Notes under the pieces: generated by a model
Seen by the model: the letters and a program-made list of their open reading frames with translations, nothing else
Told to the model about the DNA's origin: nothing
Databases searched by the model: none
In this document: positions 31,497 to 37,663 of the stretch, piece after piece
Layout: each line of letters begins with the position of its first letter
How positions within the stretch are numbered: the stretch's first letter is position 1
Program-made: the position numbers and the translations under genes
From: Arthrobacter sp. ISL-95
GTDB lineage: Bacteria > Actinomycetota > Actinomycetes > Actinomycetales > Micrococcaceae
Reading direction: 5' to 3'
Length of the DNA stretch: 64,000 nt
NCBI RefSeq assembly: GCF_018613695.1
Contig: NZ_JAGGPR010000016.1
Span: 103,868 to 167,867 of the forward strand

Positions 31497-31646
31497 CTAC
31501 TGCTCGCTGACTCGAATCACGATCGCCCTGCAGTCCTCTGGAATGAGCGCCTTAGCCGCCTCCAGAGCGGCCTCGTAGCCTTGGCCAGCGGCGCTCACGT
31601 AGCCCAACTCGCTTTCGCCATTCTCGATGGTCAACGTAACTTCCAT
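31497..31646 (-). CDS. Small hypothetical protein (49 aa)
   Basis: ATG at 31644-31646. MEVTLTIENGESELGYVSAA, then a helix (YEAALEAAKALIPEDCRA) and a strand (IVIRVSEQ), which reads like a compact alpha/beta protein. First gene of the antisense island. Its start is 40 bases from the 31688-31733 terminator, so any promoter is short. Confidence 0.55.
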   Translation of the reverse strand: MEVTLTIENGESELGYVSAAGQGYEAALEAAKALIPEDCRAIVIRVSEQ

Positions 31647-31687
31647 CCGGCCATCTTATTCGCTCGAAACTTTCCCAAGAAACGACA

Positions 31688-31733
31688 AAAGGGCCACCCG
31701 GCCACTGGAATCTCCAGCAACCGGGTGGCCTTT
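31688..31733. terminator. Bidirectional terminator
   Basis: AAAGGGCCACCCGG (31688-31701) pairs with CCGGGTGGCCTTT (31721-31733), with A- and T-rich flanks on both sides. An inner CTGGA-TCTCCAG element adds structure. It shields the antisense island from the rightward gene at 31786. Confidence 0.65.
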
Positions 31734-31756
31734 GTCATATCCGAAAGGAGGCCTCC

Positions 31757-31786
31757 ATGGCCTCTCACTACCGAGGAACATGCTGA
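31757..31786 (+). CDS. Nine-codon leader peptide MASHYRGTC
   Basis: A very strong ribosome site, AAAGGAGG, precedes ATG 31757. The short frame ends in TGA at 31784-31786, which overlaps the ATG of the next gene (TGATG). It may be a coupling leader for the membrane-anchored coiled-coil protein, or the ribosome site may be a relic. Too short to be tested from composition. Confidence 0.35.
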   Translation: MASHYRGTC

Positions 31787-32109
31787 TGCCAGAGTGGGCA
31801 ACAGCCATCCTCGCACTTCTTACTGCGACCGGAGTCGGCGGCGTCATTGCCGCGCTCATCAACAAGCGTCCAACAAAGCTTGACCCCTTCTCGCAGATGC
31901 AGCTGATGGTTGCTGGCGTGCAGAAGGAGCGCGAGCTTGATCAGCGTGAACGGGAAGCCGACCGCGTGCGCATGGCTGCGCAGGACACTCGTATCGACGA
32001 GCTGTTCACGCAGCTGAGCCTGCACCGTACCTACGAGATCGAGCTCCTAGCGTGGGGAGCGGCCGGAGGGCCGCCTCCCCCCCCTAAGCGACCCGACGGC
32101 CTCAAGTAG
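31786..32109 (+). CDS. Membrane-anchored coiled-coil protein (107 aa)
   Basis: ATG 31786 lies eight bases after GAGGA. Residues 4-24 (WATAILALLTATGVGGVIAAL) form a transmembrane helix. Residues 40-85 are a charged helix (ERELDQREREADRVRMAAQD) that would be cytoplasmic. The C-terminus is Pro-rich. The layout resembles holin-like or lysis-control proteins and could act with the holin at 28480. It is the last rightward gene before the convergent terminator. Confidence 0.6.
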   Translation: MPEWATAILALLTATGVGGVIAALINKRPTKLDPFSQMQLMVAGVQKERELDQREREADRVRMAAQDTRIDELFTQLSLHRTYEIELLAWGAAGGPPPPPKRPDGLK

Positions 32110-32153
32110 GGTCCGTCGGGTGACGCGACTCTAGACTGCCTGGTAAGAGGGCA

Positions 32154-32206
32154 CAAAAAAATGCGGCACCAGCTACTCGCGATGAGTAGCTGGTGCCGCA
32201 TTTTTC
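32154..32206. terminator. Strong bidirectional terminator between converging operons
   Basis: An 18-bp perfect stem, ATGCGGCACCAGCTACTC (32161-32178) with its complement (32184-32201), is flanked by seven A on the left and TTTTT on the right. It separates the rightward late genes from the leftward right arm. Confidence 0.85.
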
Positions 32207-32215
32207 GTTTAACAA

Positions 32216-32467
32216 CTAGGCATCGTCGGGATGCTTGCTGGTGAAGAGGTTGGTGGGGTTGCCGAAGTTCAGCGCCTTCCAGCCGAGGATCAGCAGCAGG
32301 CACTGCCAGTAGGTCAGCTCGACGTTGAAGAGGTCATTGGCGACGCCAAGGAATGCTGCCCAGAGGAGCAGCGCGAACAGCGGGAGGGCGACAAAGAATG
32401 CGACCAGCGTGCCGGGTGCCGTCTCCTTGCGAGACGGGCGAACGATTGAAACGGGAGTGATGATCAC
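32216..32467 (-). CDS. Small two-helix membrane protein (83 aa)
   Basis: GTG at 32465-32467 has GGAGAAC upstream on the minus strand and overlaps the stop of the next gene. Two hydrophobic helices, GTLVAFFVALPLFALLLWAA and YWQCLLLILGWKALNF, are joined by a short acidic loop. It is the last gene of the leftward arm. Unknown role. Confidence 0.6.
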   Translation of the reverse strand: MIITPVSIVRPSRKETAPGTLVAFFVALPLFALLLWAAFLGVANDLFNVELTYWQCLLLILGWKALNFGNPTNLFTSKHPDDA

Positions 32468-32976
32468 TTGTTCTCCAATGCGTAGGACTCCACGACGGAG
32501 CCTGAGGGGATGCGGAATTCGTAGATGTACTTCGTGTCCAGCGGCCATGGCGAAATCCATGGGTTGCTGGCATCGACGACCTTGATGTTGACCGTGGCAG
32601 TTTCACTGCCCTCGTAGATGGTCGAGTCGCTGGCGTCGGATCGCTCAACTCGGATGGCGCCATCTTCGCTTTGCGTGATGTAGTTCAGGACTCGCTTGTC
32701 CTCGATGTAGCCGCCGCCGAGGAAGTAGGAGCGGCCCTCAAGGCCGCTTGCGTTGCCGAGCGCCCTTAGCTGCTGTGTCGATTCGCCGACCACCGCATGG
32801 TCGCGCTCTTGAATGAGCGCATAGCTGCCGGCCCAGAGCAGGAAGCCGATGAAGCCTCCGCCGACCAGCGCCAGCAGGCTCATGAGGATGGCACCGAATG
32901 GCCCGTCCCATAGCGTGCATACAAAAGTCGTGACAGCACCGGCGATGACGAGTGCGAGGAGAATCCAGAAGATCAA
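32464..32976 (-). CDS. Membrane protein with extracytoplasmic domain (170 aa)
   Basis: TTG at 32974-32976 after GGAGGTCTGAG. Two N-terminal membrane segments (IFWILLALVIAGAVTTFVC, ILMSLLALVGGGFIGFLLW) are followed by a beta-rich soluble region of about 115 residues (YFLGGGYIEDKRVLNYI, KYIYEFRIPSGSVVESY). I know this architecture from uncharacterised phage proteins near the end of replication operons. Function unknown. Confidence 0.62.
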   Translation of the reverse strand: MIFWILLALVIAGAVTTFVCTLWDGPFGAILMSLLALVGGGFIGFLLWAGSYALIQERDHAVVGESTQQLRALGNASGLEGRSYFLGGGYIEDKRVLNYITQSEDGAIRVERSDASDSTIYEGSETATVNIKVVDASNPWISPWPLDTKYIYEFRIPSGSVVESYALENK

Positions 32977-32977
32977 C

Positions 32978-33538
32978 TCAGACCTCCTGGCTGGTTGCGA
33001 AATCTACGGACTCGGACTGCAGGCGCAGCCCGCTGTTCAGGCGGTGGCAGATGTTGTCCACGCCAAGCTCGGCGTTCTTGCGGTCAGCCTCTGACGTCTC
33101 CTTGAGGGCGTAGCGGTTGAAGACGGCCGCTGCCTGCTTGGGGGCGCTAGCACGTAGCAGCTCGAAGGCTTCGACCAGGTCAACGCGGGCGTCGACATCA
33201 GGCACTTCCTCCAGTGGCTCCCACGCGCAGGTCTCGAGGTAGGTGGCTACCAGCGACGGCGTGTAGATGAAGGTTCCGTTGGCGTACATGCTGTCGATGC
33301 GCGACCTCTCCGCGAAGCTGCGGGCTGCCCGTCGCATCAGCACGTAGACGAGCTTCTCGTCCTTGTCGCGGTATTCGGACCACTTCTTGAAGACGTGCTC
33401 CCAGATAGCCTGCTCAACGTCGCTCACGTCGTAGATGGTGGACTGGCGGTGCTCGCGGATAGCAATGCGGCGGGCCGTCTCGGAGTACAGCAGGTAGAAG
33501 TCTTCCTGCGAAATGGCCAAGTCTGTATCGGTGGTCAA
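32978..33538 (-). CDS. Sigma-factor-like regulator
   Basis: I start at TTG 33536-33538, which follows GAGGGG; the longer frame crosses the upstream terminator. Residues about 10-80 (FYLLYSETARRIAIREH, VSDVEQAIWEHVFKKWSEY, YVLMRRAARSFAERSRI) mirror sigma-70 region 2 as seen in ECF factors. Residues 125-170 (LVEAFELLRASAPKQAAAVF, then a C-terminal helical part) mirror region 4. It may redirect host RNA polymerase to phage promoters, for example those of the late operon. 186 residues. The match is by pattern only; a degenerate non-sigma HTH protein cannot be excluded. Confidence 0.55.
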   Translation of the reverse strand: MTTDTDLAISQEDFYLLYSETARRIAIREHRQSTIYDVSDVEQAIWEHVFKKWSEYRDKDEKLVYVLMRRAARSFAERSRIDSMYANGTFIYTPSLVATYLETCAWEPLEEVPDVDARVDLVEAFELLRASAPKQAAAVFNRYALKETSEADRKNAELGVDNICHRLNSGLRLQSESVDFATSQEV

Positions 33539-33551
33539 TGCCACCCCTCTC

Positions 33552-33580
33552 AAAAGAAAAGGAGCCCCGAAGGGCTCCTG
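33552..33580 (-). terminator. Leftward terminator after the HNH gene
   Basis: On the minus strand AGGAGCCCT, TCG and GGGCTCCT form a tight stem followed by TTTTCTTTT. It ends transcription of the HNH gene just before the sigma-like gene. Confidence 0.75.
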
Positions 33581-33594
33581 CAAAAGTGGAAACG

Positions 33595-34080
33595 TTACGC
33601 AGCTAGGGCGTGCTGCTTTCGAAGCTTGAGCTTCAGGTGCTGATCGGCATTCCATTTAGAACGACATGCCCTGCACACTCGCCGGCGTTTCCCCTTGCCT
33701 TGCCATAGCGTGTTTTTGGGGGTCATCTCGTGGCCCTGAATGCAGTGAGACTTCAGCTTCTGCGTCCCCTTCGGAATGCGACGCAGATTGATTGAGCAAG
33801 TCACTGGCTCAAGATGCCCAGGGTTGCAGCACGCCCGATTGCGGCAAAGGTGATCTATCTGGAGACCCTCTGGAATTGGCCCCACAAGCGATAGCCACGC
33901 CACCCGGTGGGACACGTATGGCGTCCTGTCGATGCGCAACTGGCCGTAGCCGTTTGAGCGATAGCCGCACCACGACCAGCAGCCATTGAGCTCCATCTCA
34001 ATCTTGGAGAAGAAGCGCCCTGCGGCGCCCGGGTGCGCTAATGGCGACCCGGGCAAGAAGTCATCGACTACGACTTCCAC
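33595..34080 (-). CDS. HNH endonuclease (HNH_3 type)
   Basis: GTG at 34078-34080 overlaps the stop of the phosphoesterase gene; the longer upstream frame overlaps it throughout. The core is SHRVAWLSLVGPIPEGLQI, then DHLCRNRACCNPGHLEPVT, followed by the GHE/CRACRSKW knuckle. The layout equals that of the gene at 5278-5739 (about half of core residues identical by eye), so the two are paralogues in opposite arms. 161 residues. It probably acts as a homing or free-standing mobile nuclease. Confidence 0.82.
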   Translation of the reverse strand: MEVVVDDFLPGSPLAHPGAAGRFFSKIEMELNGCWSWCGYRSNGYGQLRIDRTPYVSHRVAWLSLVGPIPEGLQIDHLCRNRACCNPGHLEPVTCSINLRRIPKGTQKLKSHCIQGHEMTPKNTLWQGKGKRRRVCRACRSKWNADQHLKLKLRKQHALAA

Positions 34081-35249
34081 TAGAGGACGGTAAAGCCAGC
34101 GGGAGCACCATCTATGATGGTGAACACGAGGCCACCCGGCGCCCCGACTTCGCCAGTCTTGTGGCGCCACCAGGTCGACTCGGATTCCAGGGCGGGAACG
34201 CAAACACGTAGCCTGTCGCCCTTGCTGTCTAGAGAGAAGTGGTGCTGGTGGCCGTAGAGCATCAGCTTGGCGAGGCCAGCCTGCTGGCCGCCGAACGCCT
34301 GCCCCTTCCAGAAGTCCCATTCCTTGCCGATGCGGAACTGGTGGCCGTGGAGGTGGGTGACGATCTTGCCGCCGATCTCCAGCGTCACGTCCTGCTCGTC
34401 AGGACCGGGCACAAAGCATTCCACGTGCCCGTACTTGTCTGGGTTGAGTGTGATGGCATCGGAGACTGCAACCAGCGCGTCGATGGCCCACGAGTCGTCG
34501 GAGCGCGTGCTCACCGGGTGGCGCATGGCCTCGTCGTGGTTGCCGGGCACGCTGACTACCGTCAGCCTCTTGCAGTACGGTGCGTAGGCGTCGATGGCGT
34601 ACAGCATGATGCGGCGAAGCAGACGAACCTGCTCCGTGATCGTGCCGTTGGTGCGCCAAGCGTTCTTGCCGCCCTGGCTCACGAAGCCCTCCACACAGTC
34701 CCCCAACCACGCTACGTGAACGTGTGCGAGGTGATCGTGCAACTGCAGATATTGAGCGACACCAGCGTCAATAGAGGCCAGCACGCGGCGAAGCGTGCCC
34801 TCGATTCCATCGCCGTCCATCTTGAAGAGCTGAAGGTCGCCAAGCCCATGGACCCACGCACCCTCAGTCGCCCGCTTCCCCTCAACGCGAACTCGCGGCG
34901 TGTTGACGACTGCCAGCAAATCTTCGATGTCAGGTCGCTCGGCTTCGCCGGCGCCCCTCGGTACCGCCGTGAACTTGAAGGCCTGGAACTGAGTCGGCCC
35001 AGTCTTCGTCTGGACGTCCCACTCGCTGTCGGTGACAGACGTTATGCGCCACTCTGCGGGGTCATAGCCACGGTCCTTGAGCAAGTTCTCGTGAGTCGCC
35101 TCAAAGTCGCTTGGCTTGGCTCCTGTGGCCGCCGTGAGCACGCCGTCCTTCTTGATGCTGCCAGCGCGGAACGCGCGTGGCATACCCTGCTCGGGTGTGA
35201 TGAAGGCTGGCTGGTTTGTGGCCAGCAGCTCTTCCAGTGATTTCGTCAT
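34080..35249 (-). CDS. Calcineurin-like metallophosphoesterase
   Basis: The metal-binding signature is complete: WLGDCVEG (residues 182-188), VPGNHDE (234-240), HLHGHQFR and LYGHQHH. A GD pair occurs earlier (GLGDLQ near 136). The order matches Mre11/SbcD-type nucleases and other phage phosphoesterases. The first 110 residues are a separate N-terminal region with an HTH-like stretch. It sits directly upstream of a PD-(D/E)XK nuclease with coupled translation, so DNA end processing is a reasonable guess. 389 residues. Confidence 0.8.
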   Translation of the reverse strand: MTKSLEELLATNQPAFITPEQGMPRAFRAGSIKKDGVLTAATGAKPSDFEATHENLLKDRGYDPAEWRITSVTDSEWDVQTKTGPTQFQAFKFTAVPRGAGEAERPDIEDLLAVVNTPRVRVEGKRATEGAWVHGLGDLQLFKMDGDGIEGTLRRVLASIDAGVAQYLQLHDHLAHVHVAWLGDCVEGFVSQGGKNAWRTNGTITEQVRLLRRIMLYAIDAYAPYCKRLTVVSVPGNHDEAMRHPVSTRSDDSWAIDALVAVSDAITLNPDKYGHVECFVPGPDEQDVTLEIGGKIVTHLHGHQFRIGKEWDFWKGQAFGGQQAGLAKLMLYGHQHHFSLDSKGDRLRVCVPALESESTWWRHKTGEVGAPGGLVFTIIDGAPAGFTVL

Positions 35250-35785
35250 GCAGCCCTCTCGTAGTTGCTGACCCGATAGAGCATCGTGTCAAAGACGGAT
35301 CGCGGCAGAGCCAGCGGCTCCTTGTTGATGGACGCCTTCTTGGCTATCGTCAGTCGGGAGCCATCGAACTCCCACAGCCCGCAGCCGGGTGGCACCTCGG
35401 AAGGATTGATCAGGCCAGCGGGCGTCGCGTAGATGAAGCGGCGCGTGTGTGCTTGCCAAGCTCGCCGCTTCTCGTGGGTGTCGCGCTTGAAGTCAGCGCG
35501 CGTCACTTTGATCTCGATGGCCGTGTAGCCAGCTGTCTCTCGCATGAGTGCGTCGATGCGTCGGACTGGCGGGGTGTTGTAGGGAGTCCAGCCATCCGGC
35601 AGCTCGTAGGCGACGGGCGCTCCGGTCTCAGCTAGATGCTTCCTCCACCATTCACCTCGAGGGCCAGTCATGCGCCAGAGGTTCATCTCCGCCTCGACTT
35701 GCGCGTCGCCGATGCTCACCTCTCGCACCACGGCTGCCTTTGGGTAGGTGGATCGAATGGCCGCCAGTATGTCAGCAGCCGTCAA
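35246..35785 (-). CDS. PD-(D/E)XK nuclease, MmcB-like
   Basis: VRRIDALMRE (Asp78) and YTAIEIKVTRADF (Glu91, Lys93) give the D...ExK signature, followed by a strand-helix (RFIYATPAGLI) typical of MmcB-type repair proteins and phage relatives. 179 residues. It overlaps the phosphoesterase start by four bases. A role in DNA repair or degradation of host DNA is likely by family. Confidence 0.72.
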   Translation of the reverse strand: MTAADILAAIRSTYPKAAVVREVSIGDAQVEAEMNLWRMTGPRGEWWRKHLAETGAPVAYELPDGWTPYNTPPVRRIDALMRETAGYTAIEIKVTRADFKRDTHEKRRAWQAHTRRFIYATPAGLINPSEVPPGCGLWEFDGSRLTIAKKASINKEPLALPRSVFDTMLYRVSNYERAA

Positions 35786-36018
35786 AGGCTCACCTTGCCC
35801 CGCGCCAGCTTCTCTCGGAACAAGTGAACCTGCCTTCGGTCAATGTCATAGCCAAGGGCGCGGAGCGCCTTGGCGATCTTCTCGTGACCGTGGACAGCGA
35901 CCGGCGCCTGGATGGCCTCGCGGAACGTGGCCTTGTTGCCAGGGCTTAGGCCGTCGTAAGCGGCCTCCACCTTGTCATAGCGGTCACTTGGCCTAATGTC
36001 GAGGAGTTGCTCAGTCAT
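35782..36018 (-). CDS. Hypothetical protein (78 aa)
   Basis: The C-terminal half (HGHEKIAKALRALGYDIDRR) reads as a possible helix-turn-helix or small DNA-binding fold: 'ALGYDIDRRQVHLFREKL'. ATGA overlap with the nuclease gene. Cytoplasmic; no named family. Confidence 0.58.
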   Translation of the reverse strand: MTEQLLDIRPSDRYDKVEAAYDGLSPGNKATFREAIQAPVAVHGHEKIAKALRALGYDIDRRQVHLFREKLARGKVSL

Positions 36019-36121
36019 GCCACACCTTCCGAATCAGCCAGTTGAGCGCTTTGGTTGCACCGTGGATCAGCAAGCCAACCGCCAAGACGGCGTAGCCGAG
36101 GAGTGATAGGGCGTCAATCAT
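36011..36121 (-). CDS. Tiny membrane protein (36 aa)
   Basis: ATG at 36119-36121 overlaps the stop of the upstream gene (ATGA), and its own stop overlaps the following ATG region. MIDALSLLGYAVLAVGLLIH is a single transmembrane helix with a basic C-terminus. The two overlaps make it likely to be translated. Confidence 0.5.
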   Translation of the reverse strand: MIDALSLLGYAVLAVGLLIHGATKALNWLIRKVWHD

Positions 36122-36342
36122 GCGCACTCCTCAGCACAAAACTCAGTCCAGTGACCATGGCCTGCTGGGCACACGCCTAGTGCTTCGCGCATGCTTAGCA
36201 CATCAAAGCCAATAGGGTTGTCAATGGCCATTGCCAGAACGTTCAGCGACATCTGCTCTGAGCGCCCGTCAATATCGCCCCATGAACCACGCAGGGCGCT
36301 TCCGTATTCACGGAGACAGCCTGCAACTTGCTTGTAGTTCAT
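36118..36342 (-). CDS. Hypothetical protein with C-terminal Cys/His (74 aa)
   Basis: MNYKQVAGCLREYGSALRG, then an acidic helix. The C-terminus CPAGHGHWTEFCAEECA could hold a metal. Coupled to the dNMP kinase gene by ATGA. Function unknown. Confidence 0.58.
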   Translation of the reverse strand: MNYKQVAGCLREYGSALRGSWGDIDGRSEQMSLNVLAMAIDNPIGFDVLSMREALGVCPAGHGHWTEFCAEECA

Positions 36343-36944
36343 GCAGCCTCCAGCTCTTCGACGACAGCGTCAACCCGCTCTTGCAGCTGCTCCAGCGTGC
36401 CGTCATTCAGCACCTCGCGGTCCTCGCCGAGGTTGCCGTGCAGGGCTGCTGACGCATGCACCTCGCCGACGGGGCCGACGAGCGACGGGCGGACGATGTG
36501 CCAGGCTTCAGCAAGCTCGCCCTCGATGGGCTTGTCGAAGAGGTCAAGCACCTCATCCCTGACCGCCTGCACTTCATTGCCGAAGCGAGCGTCGGGGAAT
36601 ACGTAGCGCCCGCCGTCCTCCCGGCAGTTCCGCATGGCCTGACGCACCCAGAAGCCGTCATCTAACGAGCGGATGCCCTCGGTGCCAAGCTTCTCCAGCA
36701 GGCGGCGATACTCGGGGAACGTCTGCTTGATGACGTCTTCCGACTCATTTGCCAGAGCCTCGGAGAGGCGAACAAGCTCGCCATTGCGATACGGGTGAAA
36801 ACCAAGGATCGGATCGGTGGCTTTCAGCGCCTGCTTCAGTGGAGCTGCGAAGCTGATCTTGGTGAAGTTATGCCGTTCGACCAGGCGGTCGGCGACGGAA
36901 TCCTTGCCGCTCCTGGCCGCCCCGGTTAGCGCTAGAAGAATCAC
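36339..36944 (-). CDS. Deoxynucleoside monophosphate kinase
   Basis: Walker A loop GAARSGKDS (residues 8-16) at the N-terminus, then FTKISFAAPLKQALKATDP and YRRLLEKLGTEGIRSLDDGF, the sequence landmarks of phage dNMP kinases (T4 gp1-like). It phosphorylates dNMPs to dNDPs and feeds DNA synthesis. 201 residues, in the nucleotide/replication arm, coupled to both neighbours. Confidence 0.82.
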   Translation of the reverse strand: MILLALTGAARSGKDSVADRLVERHNFTKISFAAPLKQALKATDPILGFHPYRNGELVRLSEALANESEDVIKQTFPEYRRLLEKLGTEGIRSLDDGFWVRQAMRNCREDGGRYVFPDARFGNEVQAVRDEVLDLFDKPIEGELAEAWHIVRPSLVGPVGEVHASAALHGNLGEDREVLNDGTLEQLQERVDAVVEELEAA

Positions 36945-37156
36945 TCAGTTACCTCCCAGATAGTAAGAATCGAGCGACCCAGTTCAGGGCTGCGCTCGAT
37001 TCGCTGCATGATAGTGCCGCCCTCAAGGTCGACTCCGAAGAAGCCAGCAAGCCCCGTAAGCTGCTTGTAGCTCTCGCGAAGCAGGTCATGGACCTGACTT
37101 ACGCTGGCTTCCAGCGGGACCTCCTGGCGGTGATAGATGGGCTCGCGGCGGCTCAT
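36941..37156 (-). CDS. Hypothetical protein (71 aa)
   Basis: Helical, with LEASVSQVHDLLRESYKQLT near residue 15. Overlaps the kinase gene by four bases. No recognised family. Confidence 0.58.
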   Translation of the reverse strand: MSRREPIYHRQEVPLEASVSQVHDLLRESYKQLTGLAGFFGVDLEGGTIMQRIERSPELGRSILTIWEVTE

Positions 37157-37431
37157 TCAGCGGCCCCGACAAACTCGCGAATCTTGGTGGCCTGCAGGCG
37201 GTTCTGGAATGCCTGCTGCTCGGCAGCGTCGCTGATCTCCAAGAGGCGAGCGGCTTCTTCCTCTGCCTCGTTGCGAACTTCCGTCAGCTCATTGGCTGCG
37301 CGGTCAAGGTCGCCCGCTGCCAGCTGGAAGATTGACAAGGCGCTTGCTGCGGTAGCTGCTGCTGCGTTCGACCGCTCTTCGAGGGTCGGAGCTGCTGCGG
37401 TGATGGTGGAAGACTTCTTGAATACGCTCAT
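37153..37431 (-). CDS. Helical hypothetical protein (92 aa)
   Basis: I start at ATG 37429-37431, which overlaps the upstream stop. The middle is an Ala/Glu-rich helix (AANELTEVRNEAEEEAARLL) likely to form a coiled coil. Possibly a structural or replication-complex adaptor; unknown. Confidence 0.58.
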   Translation of the reverse strand: MSVFKKSSTITAAAPTLEERSNAAAATAASALSIFQLAAGDLDRAANELTEVRNEAEEEAARLLEISDAAEQQAFQNRLQATKIREFVGAAE

Positions 37432-37652
37432 TTTGCGATGTCCCATCTGATTTCAAATGCTTCGATGTCGTGGTTGTAGACGGCGGTCAGAATGCCCTGC
37501 CGTAGATCGGTCTCGCCGCTGTCCATAATTGCGGCGTCAAGTACTGCCGTAACGCCCTGCAGTAGCGCCGTCTTGGCGGCCCTGCGTGGGGTCTTTGGCG
37601 GCAGGATAATGTTGCGGCGGACTGTTGCCGCCTCAGCTCGGAATGCAGCCAT
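37428..37652 (-). CDS. Hypothetical protein (74 aa)
   Basis: A basic N-terminus (VRRNIILPPKTPRRAAKTA) followed by an acidic helical half. It lies directly downstream of the Toprim primase gene. No family named. Confidence 0.57.
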   Translation of the reverse strand: MAAFRAEAATVRRNIILPPKTPRRAAKTALLQGVTAVLDAAIMDSGETDLRQGILTAVYNHDIEAFEIRWDIAK

Positions 37653-37663
37653 GAGGCCGCCTC

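Noticed and set aside
33595..34320. N-terminal 80-residue extension of the HNH protein
   Set aside because: It overlaps the phosphoesterase coding region completely and is rich in Arg, Pro and Trp like an antisense or off-frame product. GTG at 34078-34080 is a better start.
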